A DNA stretch of 64,000 bases from Bin87 sp965204395. Lineage in GTDB: Bacteria; Chloroflexota; Dehalococcoidia; Lucifugimonadales; UBA3495. Shown in pieces: positions 1 through 8,470 of this stretch. The notes below the pieces were generated by a model. It made no database searches. It was not told where the DNA came from and saw only the letters and a list, made by a program, of their open reading frames with translations. The DNA lies in the NCBI GenBank assembly GCA_965204395.1, contig OZ241987.1, forward strand, positions 62,001-126,000. Direction: 5' to 3'. Every line of letters starts with the position of its first letter. Within the stretch, counting starts at the first letter, position 1. Made by a program: the position numbers and the translations under genes.

Positions 1-1
1 G

Positions 2-622
2 CTCCTTCCCCAGCAGGTACTGAAGGAACTTTCCGACGAGACCAACGGCGAGTCCATCATCGTAACCGGCGTAGGCCAGCACCAGATGTGGGCGGCGCAG
101 CACTACGGCTATCGCGAGCCCAACTCCCTGATTACCTCCGGCGGCAGCGGCGCAATGGGGTTCGAAGTCCCCGCCGCCCTGGGCGCCAAGGTGGGCCGTC
201 CCGACAAGACCGTATGGTCCATCGCCGGCGACGGCGGGTTCCAGATGACCCTGTGCGACCTCGCCACCGCCGTGGAAAACAACATCGACGTCAAGTACGC
301 CATCCTGAACAACGGCTCGCTCGGGATGGTTCGCCAATGGCAGGACTTCTTCTACGAAAAGGACTTCTTCGCCACCATCTACAGCGGCAACCCCGATTTC
401 GTGAAACTGGCCGAGGCTTACGGCATCCGGGGCATCCGGGTCACCAAGCAGGAAGAAGTGGCCGGCGCTATCCAGGAAGCCATGGAAACGCCCGGCCCCG
501 TGGTGGTGGACTTCGTGGTGAAGGAGGACGAGTTCGTGTACCCGATGATTCCCGCTGGCGAATCGGTCCACGAAATGATGGAAGAGCCCGAGCCCGAGGG
601 GGTTGGAATTGAAACCGCATAA
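2..622 (+). CDS. ilvB: Acetolactate synthase large subunit, C-terminal part (5' end outside window)
   Basis: The catalytic subunit condenses pyruvate with pyruvate or 2-ketobutyrate in the first common step of valine, leucine and isoleucine synthesis. Only the last ~206 codons are present; the frame is open from base 2, so the start lies upstream of the window. The thiamine-diphosphate motif is visible as GDGGFQMT followed by NNGSLGMVRQWQ, and the end matches the family (VYPMIPAGESVHEM). It is followed by ilvN, whose start overlaps its last codons, so the two are translationally coupled subunits. Identification is firm from motif and neighbours. Confidence 0.95.
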   Translation, partial: LLPQQVLKELSDETNGESIIVTGVGQHQMWAAQHYGYREPNSLITSGGSGAMGFEVPAALGAKVGRPDKTVWSIAGDGGFQMTLCDLATAVENNIDVKYAILNNGSLGMVRQWQDFFYEKDFFATIYSGNPDFVKLAEAYGIRGIRVTKQEEVAGAIQEAMETPGPVVVDFVVKEDEFVYPMIPAGESVHEMMEEPEPEGVGIETA

Positions 623-1211
623 CCCTGAACAGCACACAATCATCGCGCTGGTGCAGGACCGGCCGGGCGTCCTCACCAGGGTCGCCAGCCTGTTCCGCCG
701 GCGCGGGTTCAACATCGCCAGCCTGGCGGTGGGCGCCAGCGAGCAGCCGGGTCTCTCGCGACTGACGTTCGTGGTCACCGGCGACCAGTACACCGTAGAG
801 CAGGCTACGCGCCACCTCGACAAGCTGATCGACGTGGTCAAGGTATCCAACATCTCCGCCGAAGACGTGGTGGCCCGGGAGTTGGCGCTGATCAAGGTTC
901 GCGCCACTCCGTCCAACCGCAGCGAAATCCTGGAGATGGCCAACCTGTTCCGCGCCAAGATCGTGGACGTAGGCGCCCGATCGCTGGTCGTTGAGATCAC
1001 CGGCGAAGAGGACAAGATCGACGCCCTCTACGACCTGCTCCGTCCGTTCGGGATCCTCGAACTCATGCGGACCGGACGCGTCGCCATGGTGCGCGGCAAG
1101 GCCGCCGGCAGGATCAGCGACGACGTGGGCGCGGACGCGGTGATCATGGGCCGCAACGGCGCGGTGGCCGAACTGGCCGGCGCCGTTCCGGGACACTACG
1201 AAGGGGTGTAA
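609..1211 (+). CDS. ilvN: Acetolactate synthase small (regulatory) subunit
   Basis: Regulatory subunit that activates IlvB and gives valine feedback inhibition. About 200 residues with an N-terminal ACT domain (QDRPGVLTRVASLFRRRGFN) and the C-terminal small-subunit domain (ARELALIKVRA). There is no ATG: TTG codons lie at 603 and 609. GAGGGGG at 596-602 abuts the first but is 6 nt from the second, so 609 is preferred. The start lies inside the end of ilvB, which supports translational coupling. Confidence 0.92.
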   Translation: MKPHNPEQHTIIALVQDRPGVLTRVASLFRRRGFNIASLAVGASEQPGLSRLTFVVTGDQYTVEQATRHLDKLIDVVKVSNISAEDVVARELALIKVRATPSNRSEILEMANLFRAKIVDVGARSLVVEITGEEDKIDALYDLLRPFGILELMRTGRVAMVRGKAAGRISDDVGADAVIMGRNGAVAELAGAVPGHYEGV

Positions 1212-1268
1212 CCAAATTCGCCTCGGCGGTACCAGACCGCGCCGGGCAGACAGGAAGGATGAGCAAGA

Positions 1269-2279
1269 ATGGCAGTTAATATCTACACCGAAAAAGACGC
1301 CGATATGTCCTACCTCGAGGGTAAGACCGTCGGGATGATCGGCTACGGAAGCCAGGGCCACGCCCACGCGCTGAACCTGCACGACAGCGGGGTCAAGGTG
1401 ATGGTCGGCCTGTACGAAGGCAGCGCCAGCCGCCAGGTCGCGCGGGATGCTGGGCTGGCCGTCGGCAGCGTCGCCGAGGTCGCCCAGGAAGCCGACGTGA
1501 TGATGGTGGCGATTCCCGACCACGTTCAGAAGGACGTGTACCGGGACGAAATCGAGCCCAACCTGGGCGCGGGCAAGGCCCTGATGTTCGCCCACGGGTT
1601 CACCATCCACTACCAGTTCGTGGTGCCGCCGCCGTCGGTGGACGTGATGATGATCGCCCCCAAGGCTCCGGGCCACCGGATGCGCGAGCATTTCGTGGAG
1701 CAGGGTATCGGCGTGCCGTGCCTGCTGGCCATCCACCAGGACGCCACCGGCAACGCCAAGAACATCGGCCTGGCCTATGCCGCCGGCATCGGCTGCGCCC
1801 GCGCCGGTGTGCTGGAAACCACCTTCAAGGACGAGACCGAGAGCGACCTGTTCGGCGAGCAGTCGGTGTTGTGCGGCGGCGTTACCGCCCTGATCAACCT
1901 GGCCTTCGAGACGCTGGTCGAGCGCGGCTATCCGCCCGAAATCGCCTACTTCGAGTGCCTGCACGAATTGAAGATGATCGTTGACCTGATCCAGCAGGGC
2001 GGGTTCAACTACATGCGCTACTCGGTCAGCGACACCGCAGAATACGGCGACCTGACCCGCGGCACCCGCGTGGTTGACGACCACGTTCGCGATAACATGC
2101 ACCGGGTGCTCGACGACATCCAGAGCGGTTCCTTCGCCCAGGAATGGATGGCGGAGTGCGACGAGGGACGCCACAACTTCCTGCGCCTGCGCCAGGAAGC
2201 GCGCACCAGCCGGATCCACGAGGTCGGCCGTGGCCTGCGTGAAATGATGCCGTGGATGAACCCACGCGAAATCGAGTAA
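1269..2279 (+). CDS. ilvC: Ketol-acid reductoisomerase (class I)
   Basis: Converts acetolactate or acetohydroxybutyrate to the dihydroxy acid with NAD(P)H and Mg2+. It has 336 residues, the usual length of short class I enzymes. The Rossmann motif GYGSQGHAHA lies at about residues 25-34, and the knotted C-terminal domain carries the metal/substrate acids (KDETESDLFGEQ, YFECLHELKMI). It follows ilvN by 57 nt with AGGAAGG at 1252-1258. The order ilvB-ilvN-ilvC suggests one operon. Confidence 0.97.
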   Translation: MAVNIYTEKDADMSYLEGKTVGMIGYGSQGHAHALNLHDSGVKVMVGLYEGSASRQVARDAGLAVGSVAEVAQEADVMMVAIPDHVQKDVYRDEIEPNLGAGKALMFAHGFTIHYQFVVPPPSVDVMMIAPKAPGHRMREHFVEQGIGVPCLLAIHQDATGNAKNIGLAYAAGIGCARAGVLETTFKDETESDLFGEQSVLCGGVTALINLAFETLVERGYPPEIAYFECLHELKMIVDLIQQGGFNYMRYSVSDTAEYGDLTRGTRVVDDHVRDNMHRVLDDIQSGSFAQEWMAECDEGRHNFLRLRQEARTSRIHEVGRGLREMMPWMNPREIE

Positions 2280-2347
2280 TTGAAACTCCATAGTCGATGC
2301 GATGGCGCGATGCCGTCTCACGACTGCTGAAACGGAGGAGGGTACGC

Positions 2348-2464
2348 ATGAGTATGGAGGTACTGTGCAGAGCAGTTCACCATCGCAGTCTGGTCTTGGC
2401 GGGGCTGGCTGCGGTGGACTGCGTGTGCCTGCCGAACCTTTCCCATCACGGCGTAAGCAACTAA
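2348..2464 (+). CDS. Possible leader peptide upstream of leuA (38 aa)
   Basis: A short open frame starts at ATG 2348 after GGAGGAGGG (2334-2342), a better ribosome site than most genes here have, and stops 47 nt before leuA. The peptide has six Leu and six Val among 38 residues but no run of Leu codons. It is followed by two small hairpins, the second holding GGAGG in its loop. This layout resembles a translated leader controlling leuA, but I recognise no homologue and it could be chance. Confidence 0.35.
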   Translation: MSMEVLCRAVHHRSLVLAGLAAVDCVCLPNLSHHGVSN

Positions 2465-2466
2465 CC

Positions 2467-2505
2467 CGCTCTGACTAGGAGCGCTGACCCTTTCGGAGGG
2501 AAAGG
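2467..2505 (+). promoter_or_regulatory. Two small hairpins in the leuA leader, the second with the SD sequence in its loop
   Basis: Hairpin one pairs CGCTC (2467-2471) with GAGCG (2479-2483). Hairpin two pairs CCTTTC (2489-2494) with GAAAGG (2500-2505), leaving GGAGG (2495-2499) as the loop. leuA starts at 2512, so folding could modulate ribosome access. No T-box consensus is visible. Confidence 0.35.
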
Positions 2506-2511
2506 AAAATC

Positions 2512-4071
2512 ATGGCTTCACAAGTAAAGTTTCTCGATACCACGCTGCGCGACGGCGAACAGTCGGCCGGTATCGGCATGACCGTTGACGAAAAGATGCA
2601 GATCGCCCGCCAACTGGCCCGCATGAAGGTGGACATCATCGAGGCCGGTTTTGCCGCCAGTTCACCCGGCGATTTTGAGGCGGTCTCCCGCATCGCCAAC
2701 GAGGTTGAGGGGCCCATCATCTGCTCCCTGTCCCGGGCCGTCGCCGGCGACGTGGATGCCGCATGGAACGCAATCAAGGGCGCCCAGAAGCCCCGCATCC
2801 ACGTGTTCCTATCCTCCTCCGAGATCCACCAGATGCACCAGCTCCGGAAGGATCGGGAAGACGTGATGAGCATGGCCGTGGAGATGGTAAGCCGCGCCAA
2901 GGGCTACTGCGACGACGTCGAATTCTCGCCCATGGACGCCACCCGCACCAACCGGGAATACCTCTACCGGATGCTGGAAGAGGTCATCAAGTGCGGCGCG
3001 ACCACCATCAACATCGCCGACACGGTGGGCTACGCCATTCCGTCCGACTTCCAGACCATGCTGAACGACATCCAGCAGAACGTCAGCGGCATCGAGAACG
3101 TGACCCTGTCCGTCCACTGCCACAACGACCTAGGCTTGGCCGTGTCCAACAGCCTGGCCGCCATCGAGGTTGGCGCCCGGCAAGTCGAGGGCTGCATCAA
3201 CGGCATCGGCGAACGGGCCGGCAACGCCTCTCTGGAAGAGATCATCATGGCGCTGGACACCCGCAAGGACTTCTTCGGTGTCGACCTGAACGTGGACACC
3301 ACGCAGATCTACCCCAGCAGCCGGCTGGTCAGCCGCATCACCGGCATGAACGTGCAGGCCAACAAGGCCATCGTCGGCGAGAACGCGTTCCGCCACGCCT
3401 CAGGCATCCACCAGGACGGCGTACTGAAGGACCGCTCCACCTACGAGGTGATGAAGCCCGAGCGCGTGGGGCTTCCGCCCGACGTGCAATTGGTGCTGGG
3501 CAAGCTCAGTGGACGCGCCGGTTTGCAGGCACGCCTGGAGACGTTGGGCTACTCGCTGGACCGCGAGGAGGTCACCGGCGTTTACCAGCGTTTCCTGGAA
3601 CTGGCTGACAAGAAGCCGGAGATCACCGACCGCGACCTGGAAATCCTGATGGACGAGGAGAACCGGTCAGCCACGGAACCGGTCAGCTATTCGCTGGAGA
3701 CGGTGCACTTCACCAGCGGCGACAAGGACATTCCCACCGCCACCGTGCGTCTCATCGGTCCTGACGGCGAGACCTATACCGATGCCTCCACGGGCAACGG
3801 CCCGGTGGACGCGGTGTGCCGCGCCATTGACCGGGTGATCGGCAATACCGCCCGGATCGAAGACTTCCAGGTGCAGGCCGTTACCGAAGGCCGAGACTCG
3901 GTGGGTTCGGTAACGATGCGCGTTGAGAACTCCGGCCGCATTTTCACCGGACGCGGCGCAAATACCGACATCATCGTCGCCAGCGCCCAGGCATATCTCA
4001 GCGCCATGAACCGGATGCTGGCCGCCGATGAGGAAGCCGCGTTGCCCGCCGTCGGCACCACGCCGGACTAA
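2512..4071 (+). CDS. leuA: 2-isopropylmalate synthase
   Basis: Condenses acetyl-CoA with 2-ketoisovalerate, the first committed step of leucine synthesis. The 519 residues fit bacterial LeuA. The HMGL-like TIM barrel begins at LDTTLRDGEQSAG (residues ~8-20); metal and substrate motifs include VHCHNDLGLAVSNS and GIGERAGNASLEE; AFRHASGIHQDG is the linker motif. The last ~130 residues form the LeuA dimer domain for leucine feedback inhibition. Citramalate synthase is the main alternative, but the N-terminal motif and neighbours favour LeuA. The start is ATG with AAAGGA just upstream. Confidence 0.95.
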   Translation: MASQVKFLDTTLRDGEQSAGIGMTVDEKMQIARQLARMKVDIIEAGFAASSPGDFEAVSRIANEVEGPIICSLSRAVAGDVDAAWNAIKGAQKPRIHVFLSSSEIHQMHQLRKDREDVMSMAVEMVSRAKGYCDDVEFSPMDATRTNREYLYRMLEEVIKCGATTINIADTVGYAIPSDFQTMLNDIQQNVSGIENVTLSVHCHNDLGLAVSNSLAAIEVGARQVEGCINGIGERAGNASLEEIIMALDTRKDFFGVDLNVDTTQIYPSSRLVSRITGMNVQANKAIVGENAFRHASGIHQDGVLKDRSTYEVMKPERVGLPPDVQLVLGKLSGRAGLQARLETLGYSLDREEVTGVYQRFLELADKKPEITDRDLEILMDEENRSATEPVSYSLETVHFTSGDKDIPTATVRLIGPDGETYTDASTGNGPVDAVCRAIDRVIGNTARIEDFQVQAVTEGRDSVGSVTMRVENSGRIFTGRGANTDIIVASAQAYLSAMNRMLAADEEAALPAVGTTPD

Positions 4072-4097
4072 TCCTAATTCCGAAACGGCCGGAACGC

Positions 4098-4126
4098 GTA
4101 GGGGCAGGTTTGAAACCTGCCCCTAC
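4098..4126. repeat. 29-bp near-perfect palindrome between convergent genes
   Basis: Two 14-nt arms (GTAGGGGCAGGTTT and its exact complement) flank a single G. It lies 26 nt after leuA and 21 nt before the end of the convergent MBL gene. It could act as a bidirectional terminator, although no T-run follows. Its GGGGCAGG core resembles the flank of the other palindromes in this window. Confidence 0.8.
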
Positions 4127-4147
4127 AATCGTTTACTGACCTCCGGA

Positions 4148-5161
4148 TCACAGCAACGGCATCTGGAACGACTGGTCTTCGGGCGTCGCGTTCTTGCCCA
4201 GATGGGTCGCCGCGTAGCCTTTTTGACGCAAATGCGCGGCCAAATCGGGGAAGCCGAAAACGGTGTACACCCTCTTGGGTTGCACTGCCTGGACGTACGC
4301 AACCAGATTGTTGAAGTCGGCGTGGTCGCTGTAGGGAAGGCTGGAATCGCCGGGCCGACCGCGACCCCACGGTTTGACTCCCTTGCCGGCCGCCCATCCC
4401 GTCAGTTCAAGGTAGCGCGCCGAACGACCCTGGGGAATATGCTGGCTGATCTGCTCCCGGGATTTCCGGCCCGGCGGAAAAACTAACACCTCGCCGTCGC
4501 GAAAATCGCCGTCAAAAACGCGATATTCACCGGGGAAACTAACCCCGGCCGATTCGTACCGTTGAACGATGTCGTACACAGTCTCCTCGCAAACCACCGG
4601 TAACCCAGCGGTGAGCAGGTGGTGTAGCGCCTCCTGCGCCTTGCCCAGCCGCCAGCCCAACACCACCGGGATGGCACCCTGTTCGAGCCATTGGCCTATG
4701 ACCCGCACCGCGGTAGCGATGGCCTCCTCCTGCGGCGGGAATACATAGTCGGGCTGGCCGTAGGTGCTTTCAATCACCAGCGTGTCGCATGGAATGGCCT
4801 CAGCGGGCTCATTGATGGGCGACGGTTGTATGCGCAGATCGCCGGTGTAGAGGAGACGTTCGCCGGTGCGGCGATCCGTAACCAGAGCCTGCGCGGATCC
4901 GAGGCAATGGCCGGCCGGGTACAGGCTGATTGAGTAATCGGCTGTTTCCAGCGGTTCCCCATACTCCAGTTCAACGGGTTGGGACCGCTGGTAGTAATCG
5001 CCCAGCAGGATGCGCGTCCCCCGCGTCAAAACCGGACTGCTGTGTCGTGCGATGTGGTCGGAATGGGCGTGGGAAACTACGGACGTGTCGCGCTTGCGCA
5101 GGGAGTCTAGCCAGAGGTCCAGTTGGGGCAGATACACGCCCCGTTCGAATACCACATCCAC
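4148..5161 (-). CDS. Metallo-beta-lactamase-fold exonuclease-like protein (YSH1/COG1236 type)
   Basis: A 337-residue cytoplasmic MBL protein of the RNA/DNA-processing branch. It shows the metal motif SHAHSDHI (residues ~29-36), a second His in YPAGHCLGSAQ, the bridging Asp in LLYTGDLRI, and the late motif LPYSDHADF. These spacings match the family containing ligase-associated DNA exonucleases and CPSF-like nucleases. No ATP-dependent ligase or partner helicase is adjacent, so the ligase-associated role is not supported by context. It is convergent with leuA and lies ahead of the DNA-repair genes. Confidence 0.8.
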   Translation of the reverse strand: MDVVFERGVYLPQLDLWLDSLRKRDTSVVSHAHSDHIARHSSPVLTRGTRILLGDYYQRSQPVELEYGEPLETADYSISLYPAGHCLGSAQALVTDRRTGERLLYTGDLRIQPSPINEPAEAIPCDTLVIESTYGQPDYVFPPQEEAIATAVRVIGQWLEQGAIPVVLGWRLGKAQEALHHLLTAGLPVVCEETVYDIVQRYESAGVSFPGEYRVFDGDFRDGEVLVFPPGRKSREQISQHIPQGRSARYLELTGWAAGKGVKPWGRGRPGDSSLPYSDHADFNNLVAYVQAVQPKRVYTVFGFPDLAAHLRQKGYAATHLGKNATPEDQSFQMPLL

Positions 5162-5305
5162 CTGAAAAACCCGGCCGCCGGTTGCGGCGCGCCGAGTATA
5201 GCATGAGGGTCAGCGGTGTAATGACAGTAGGGTTCGGCATCAGATTCTGGTATGTGTAGGGGCGACACGGTTGGTGGTGAGGTGGCTTGCTTTGAGCGAA
5301 TGGAA

Positions 5306-8300
5306 TCAGCGCCAGTCGGGACGACGACTCCGTGCGCTGTCCAAGTTCACCGACAGCGGCCAGGCCTTTTTGGCGACCACGTTCAGCGTATCGTCCCGCC
5401 GGGACACGGTACCCTCCACAACCACCAGGGTATGACGCAGCGCCCCCTTGAGACGTTCCCACTCCGCCGGCCACACGGCCAGGGGGACCAGGCCGAACTC
5501 ATCCTCCAAGGTCAGGAACACCGCTGCCGCCAACGGCCTTTGCCGTCGCACGACCCGTCCCGCCACGCGCACCGTATCGCCGTCTTTTGTCCCCAGCAAG
5601 TCGTCGCTGGTGAACACGTCGGTGAGTTCGTGGCGCACCAGTTCCATCACGTGGCCGTCGGGGCAGAGACCCATCATGGCGTATTCGTCCAGCATCCGGT
5701 CGGCACGGTCGCGTGCCGCCAATGTCCCCGGCGCATCCGACACCACCATTGGCAACGCCAGCTGACCCCGACGCACGCCGGACAAATAGCCGGCGCCCAC
5801 CTGCCAAAGAGCTGTGCTGCGGTCTCTGAAGTCGCTGAGGCTGTCCATTCCGCCGGCCCGGGTCAGGTTCTCCAGCGCCTCCCGGGACAAACCGGACCGG
5901 GCCAGCACGTCGGACAGTCCGGCGAAGGGGCGAGCCTCGCGCGCCGCCAGCATTATCGAACCCAGGCGCGAGTCAATACCCTTTACGAAAGTCAACCCGA
6001 GGCGCAGGGTATCGTTGCCCTCGGCGGTGCAGAGCAACTCAGACCGGTTGACATCGGGATGTGCAACGCGCAGGCGGAGGCGGCGGGCGTCCTGCTTCAG
6101 GGTGTCCAGGTCCCAGAACCCCATGGGCTGCTGGTTGAACAGGGCAACGAAGAACTCCAGAGGATGGTAGCGGCGCAACCAGGCCATCTGATAGGCGGTG
6201 AAGGCGAAGGCCAGGGCGTGCCCCTCCGGGAACATGTAGTGCGGATTGAATTTGCCGAATATGGTCTCGGCCGCGCGTTGGGGTACTCCGCGCTCGGATG
6301 CGCCTTTGAGGAACATCTCGCGGTAGAATGCCACCAAGGCCTCACCGTTGCGCCGTCCGAAGGCGCGACGCATCCGGTCCGCCTCAGCGGCGGTGAATCC
6401 GCCCACGTCCATGCCCAGTTGCACCACCTGGTCCTGGAACATTATGACGCCCTTTGAGCGGCCCAACGCATCTCGCTCCAGCGGGTGGTCGTAGTGCCAG
6501 GGTATACCCTCGCGGCGACGCAGAAACTCAGCCACGCCATCGTTGGCGCCCACGCCGGGGCGCACGGCGGCCACCTCCAAGGCCAGGTCATAGATGTCCC
6601 TGGGACGCATCCGCACGATGGTCTGCATCTGCGCGGCGGATTCGACCTGGAACACACCGACGGTGTCGCCCCGGCCCAGGTCCTCGAAGACGCCGTCATC
6701 GCGATAGTTGATGCGGCTCAAATCGGGTTCGGTACCGCTGCGGTCGCGCACCAGGCGCACCGCCTCCTGCATCTGCGACAGCGCGCCCAACGCCAGCAGG
6801 TCGATTTTCAGGACGCCGGCGTCGTCAACGCTGTCCTTGTCCCAATGGGCCACGTAGCGGCCATCTATGGCCGACGGCTGGATCGGCATCAGGTCGGTGA
6901 GCGGCGTGGAACTGACCAGCATTCCACCGGGATGCTGGGCGAGCCCTTTGGGAAACCTCGCCAGTTGCTCCGACAAAACCAGCAGGTCGCGCCAGCCGGG
7001 GCGGTTAGCCCGGGCCAGCAGGGTCGGCGCATGGGGCAGCTCCGAAACTGAATCGGTTTCCAGGTCCTTTGCCAATGCGTCGACCTCATCGGGCGGCAGG
7101 CCCAGGGCCTTGCCCAGATCCCGCACGATACCCCGCGCCTTGTAGGTGGCAAACATGCCGGCCAGGGCGGCGTGGTCCCACCCCCACTCATCAATGATCC
7201 GCAGGATGAGCCGTTCCCGAATATCCCGGGGAAAGTCCAGGTCGATGTCCGGCAGCGTGGTGGCTTCTGCGGACAGGAACCGGTCCAGCGAGAGGCCGTA
7301 CTCCACGGGATCAACGTGGGACAGCCCAATCAAGTATCCGACCAACATGGACACCGACGACCCGCGTCCCCGGCCCGGCGGCAGCCATTCCAGCGGAGTC
7401 TCCAGGTGTCCCCAGCCCAGTTCCAGCATGCACTCGCGGGCCAACTCCACGATGCGGTGATAGACCAGGAAGAATCCGGCCAGATCGTGCCGGCGAATCA
7501 GGTCAAACTCCTCATCCAGCCGCGCTCGCACCTTCTGATCGATGCGCCCGTAGCGTCGCCCGGCCGACTCCTCGCAGAGGCGTTCCAGCCACGTTTGGGC
7601 GTTGTACCCCGGCGGAACCGGGCAGTCAGGGTAGGCGTAACGCCCTTGCAGATATTCAGGCAGTTTGAAATCCGAGCAGCGTTCGGCGATGAGCAGGGTG
7701 TTCCGGGTCGCCTTGGGATGAGACCGGAAAAGCTGAGTCATGGTGGCGGGCGATTTCAGGTAAAACTGCCCGTTGACCTTGAGCCGTTCCCTGACGTCCG
7801 ACAGTGAGGCGTTCAGGCGCACTGCGGTAAGCGCGTCGTGCAGGTGGGACCGGTACGGGTCGTGATACCACACCTCATTGGTCGCGACGGTCTCAACGCC
7901 GCAACGCTCCGCCAATTCGCGCAACCGCTTGTTACGGGTGATGTCGCCGTACGCCAGGTGCTGCTGCAATTCCATGAAGGCGCTACCCCAAGTCAACCGG
8001 TTGCGGTACCTTTCGGCCAGAGACTCCGCCCTAGCCCAATCGCCGTTCTGGATCAAATCAGCCAGGACACTGCCGGGCGCGCCCAGCAGGGCGATCAGCC
8101 CGCCGGCATGGGGTTCCAGGAACCGACCGTCCAGCACGGGATCGGTGCGACCACCGGTTATGTGGGCCAGGGAAATCAGGCGGGACAGGTTGGCATAACC
8201 CTCGCCGGTCTCGGCAATGAAGGTAACCGGGCCGTCGCCCTCGGGCTCGCGCACAATGAGGTCCACGCCGATGATGGGATGAACGCCGGCGGTGAGGCAC

Positions 8301-8464
8301 TGCTCGCTGAACTCCAGCGCGCCGCACAGGTTGGACACGTCGGTCAAACCCAGGGCTGGGTAACCGTAGGCAAGGGCCGTGGTCACCATATCCGCGGTTG
8401 ACGATGCCCCCGCGCCGAAGGAGTACCAGGAATGGGTGCGCAGTTCGATGTACTCGGTGAGCAT
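5306..8464 (-). CDS. dnaE2: Error-prone DNA polymerase III alpha subunit (DnaE2/ImuC)
   Basis: Translesion polymerase of the ImuB-DnaE2 mutasome. The order is an N-terminal PHP domain (ELRTHSWYSFGAG), the C-family palm with DIDLDFPRD (about residue 400), a helix-hairpin-helix region, and a C-terminal OB fold (VRVAGRVVRRQRPLA). The 1,052 residues match DnaE2 rather than the longer replicative DnaE1. It follows imuB directly: a TTG immediately after the imuB stop (8470) and an ATG at 8464 are both in frame, and the ATG is preferred. The pairing with imuB behind a LexA box supports SOS-induced mutagenesis. Confidence 0.93.
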   Translation of the reverse strand: MLTEYIELRTHSWYSFGAGASSTADMVTTALAYGYPALGLTDVSNLCGALEFSEQCLTAGVHPIIGVDLIVREPEGDGPVTFIAETGEGYANLSRLISLAHITGGRTDPVLDGRFLEPHAGGLIALLGAPGSVLADLIQNGDWARAESLAERYRNRLTWGSAFMELQQHLAYGDITRNKRLRELAERCGVETVATNEVWYHDPYRSHLHDALTAVRLNASLSDVRERLKVNGQFYLKSPATMTQLFRSHPKATRNTLLIAERCSDFKLPEYLQGRYAYPDCPVPPGYNAQTWLERLCEESAGRRYGRIDQKVRARLDEEFDLIRRHDLAGFFLVYHRIVELARECMLELGWGHLETPLEWLPPGRGRGSSVSMLVGYLIGLSHVDPVEYGLSLDRFLSAEATTLPDIDLDFPRDIRERLILRIIDEWGWDHAALAGMFATYKARGIVRDLGKALGLPPDEVDALAKDLETDSVSELPHAPTLLARANRPGWRDLLVLSEQLARFPKGLAQHPGGMLVSSTPLTDLMPIQPSAIDGRYVAHWDKDSVDDAGVLKIDLLALGALSQMQEAVRLVRDRSGTEPDLSRINYRDDGVFEDLGRGDTVGVFQVESAAQMQTIVRMRPRDIYDLALEVAAVRPGVGANDGVAEFLRRREGIPWHYDHPLERDALGRSKGVIMFQDQVVQLGMDVGGFTAAEADRMRRAFGRRNGEALVAFYREMFLKGASERGVPQRAAETIFGKFNPHYMFPEGHALAFAFTAYQMAWLRRYHPLEFFVALFNQQPMGFWDLDTLKQDARRLRLRVAHPDVNRSELLCTAEGNDTLRLGLTFVKGIDSRLGSIMLAAREARPFAGLSDVLARSGLSREALENLTRAGGMDSLSDFRDRSTALWQVGAGYLSGVRRGQLALPMVVSDAPGTLAARDRADRMLDEYAMMGLCPDGHVMELVRHELTDVFTSDDLLGTKDGDTVRVAGRVVRRQRPLAAAVFLTLEDEFGLVPLAVWPAEWERLKGALRHTLVVVEGTVSRRDDTLNVVAKKAWPLSVNLDSARSRRPDWR

Positions 8465-8470
8465 GCCCAA

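Noticed and set aside
1390..1440. Possible NADH-specific cofactor loop in IlvC (GLYEGSAS)
   Set aside because: Tyr at the usual Arg position appears often in class I enzymes as far as I recall, so cofactor preference cannot be read from it.
468..2321. 617-residue open frame on the - strand across ilvN/ilvC
   Set aside because: It lies antisense to two certain genes, is His/Gln/Val-rich and has no family motif; a product of codon bias.
2280..2347. T-box or terminator between ilvC and leuA
   Set aside because: No AGGGTGGNACCGCG-like antiterminator and no stem followed by a T-run.
5252..6457. 401-residue + strand frame over dnaE2
   Set aside because: Antisense shadow of the DnaE2 C-terminal half; His/Gln-rich composition.
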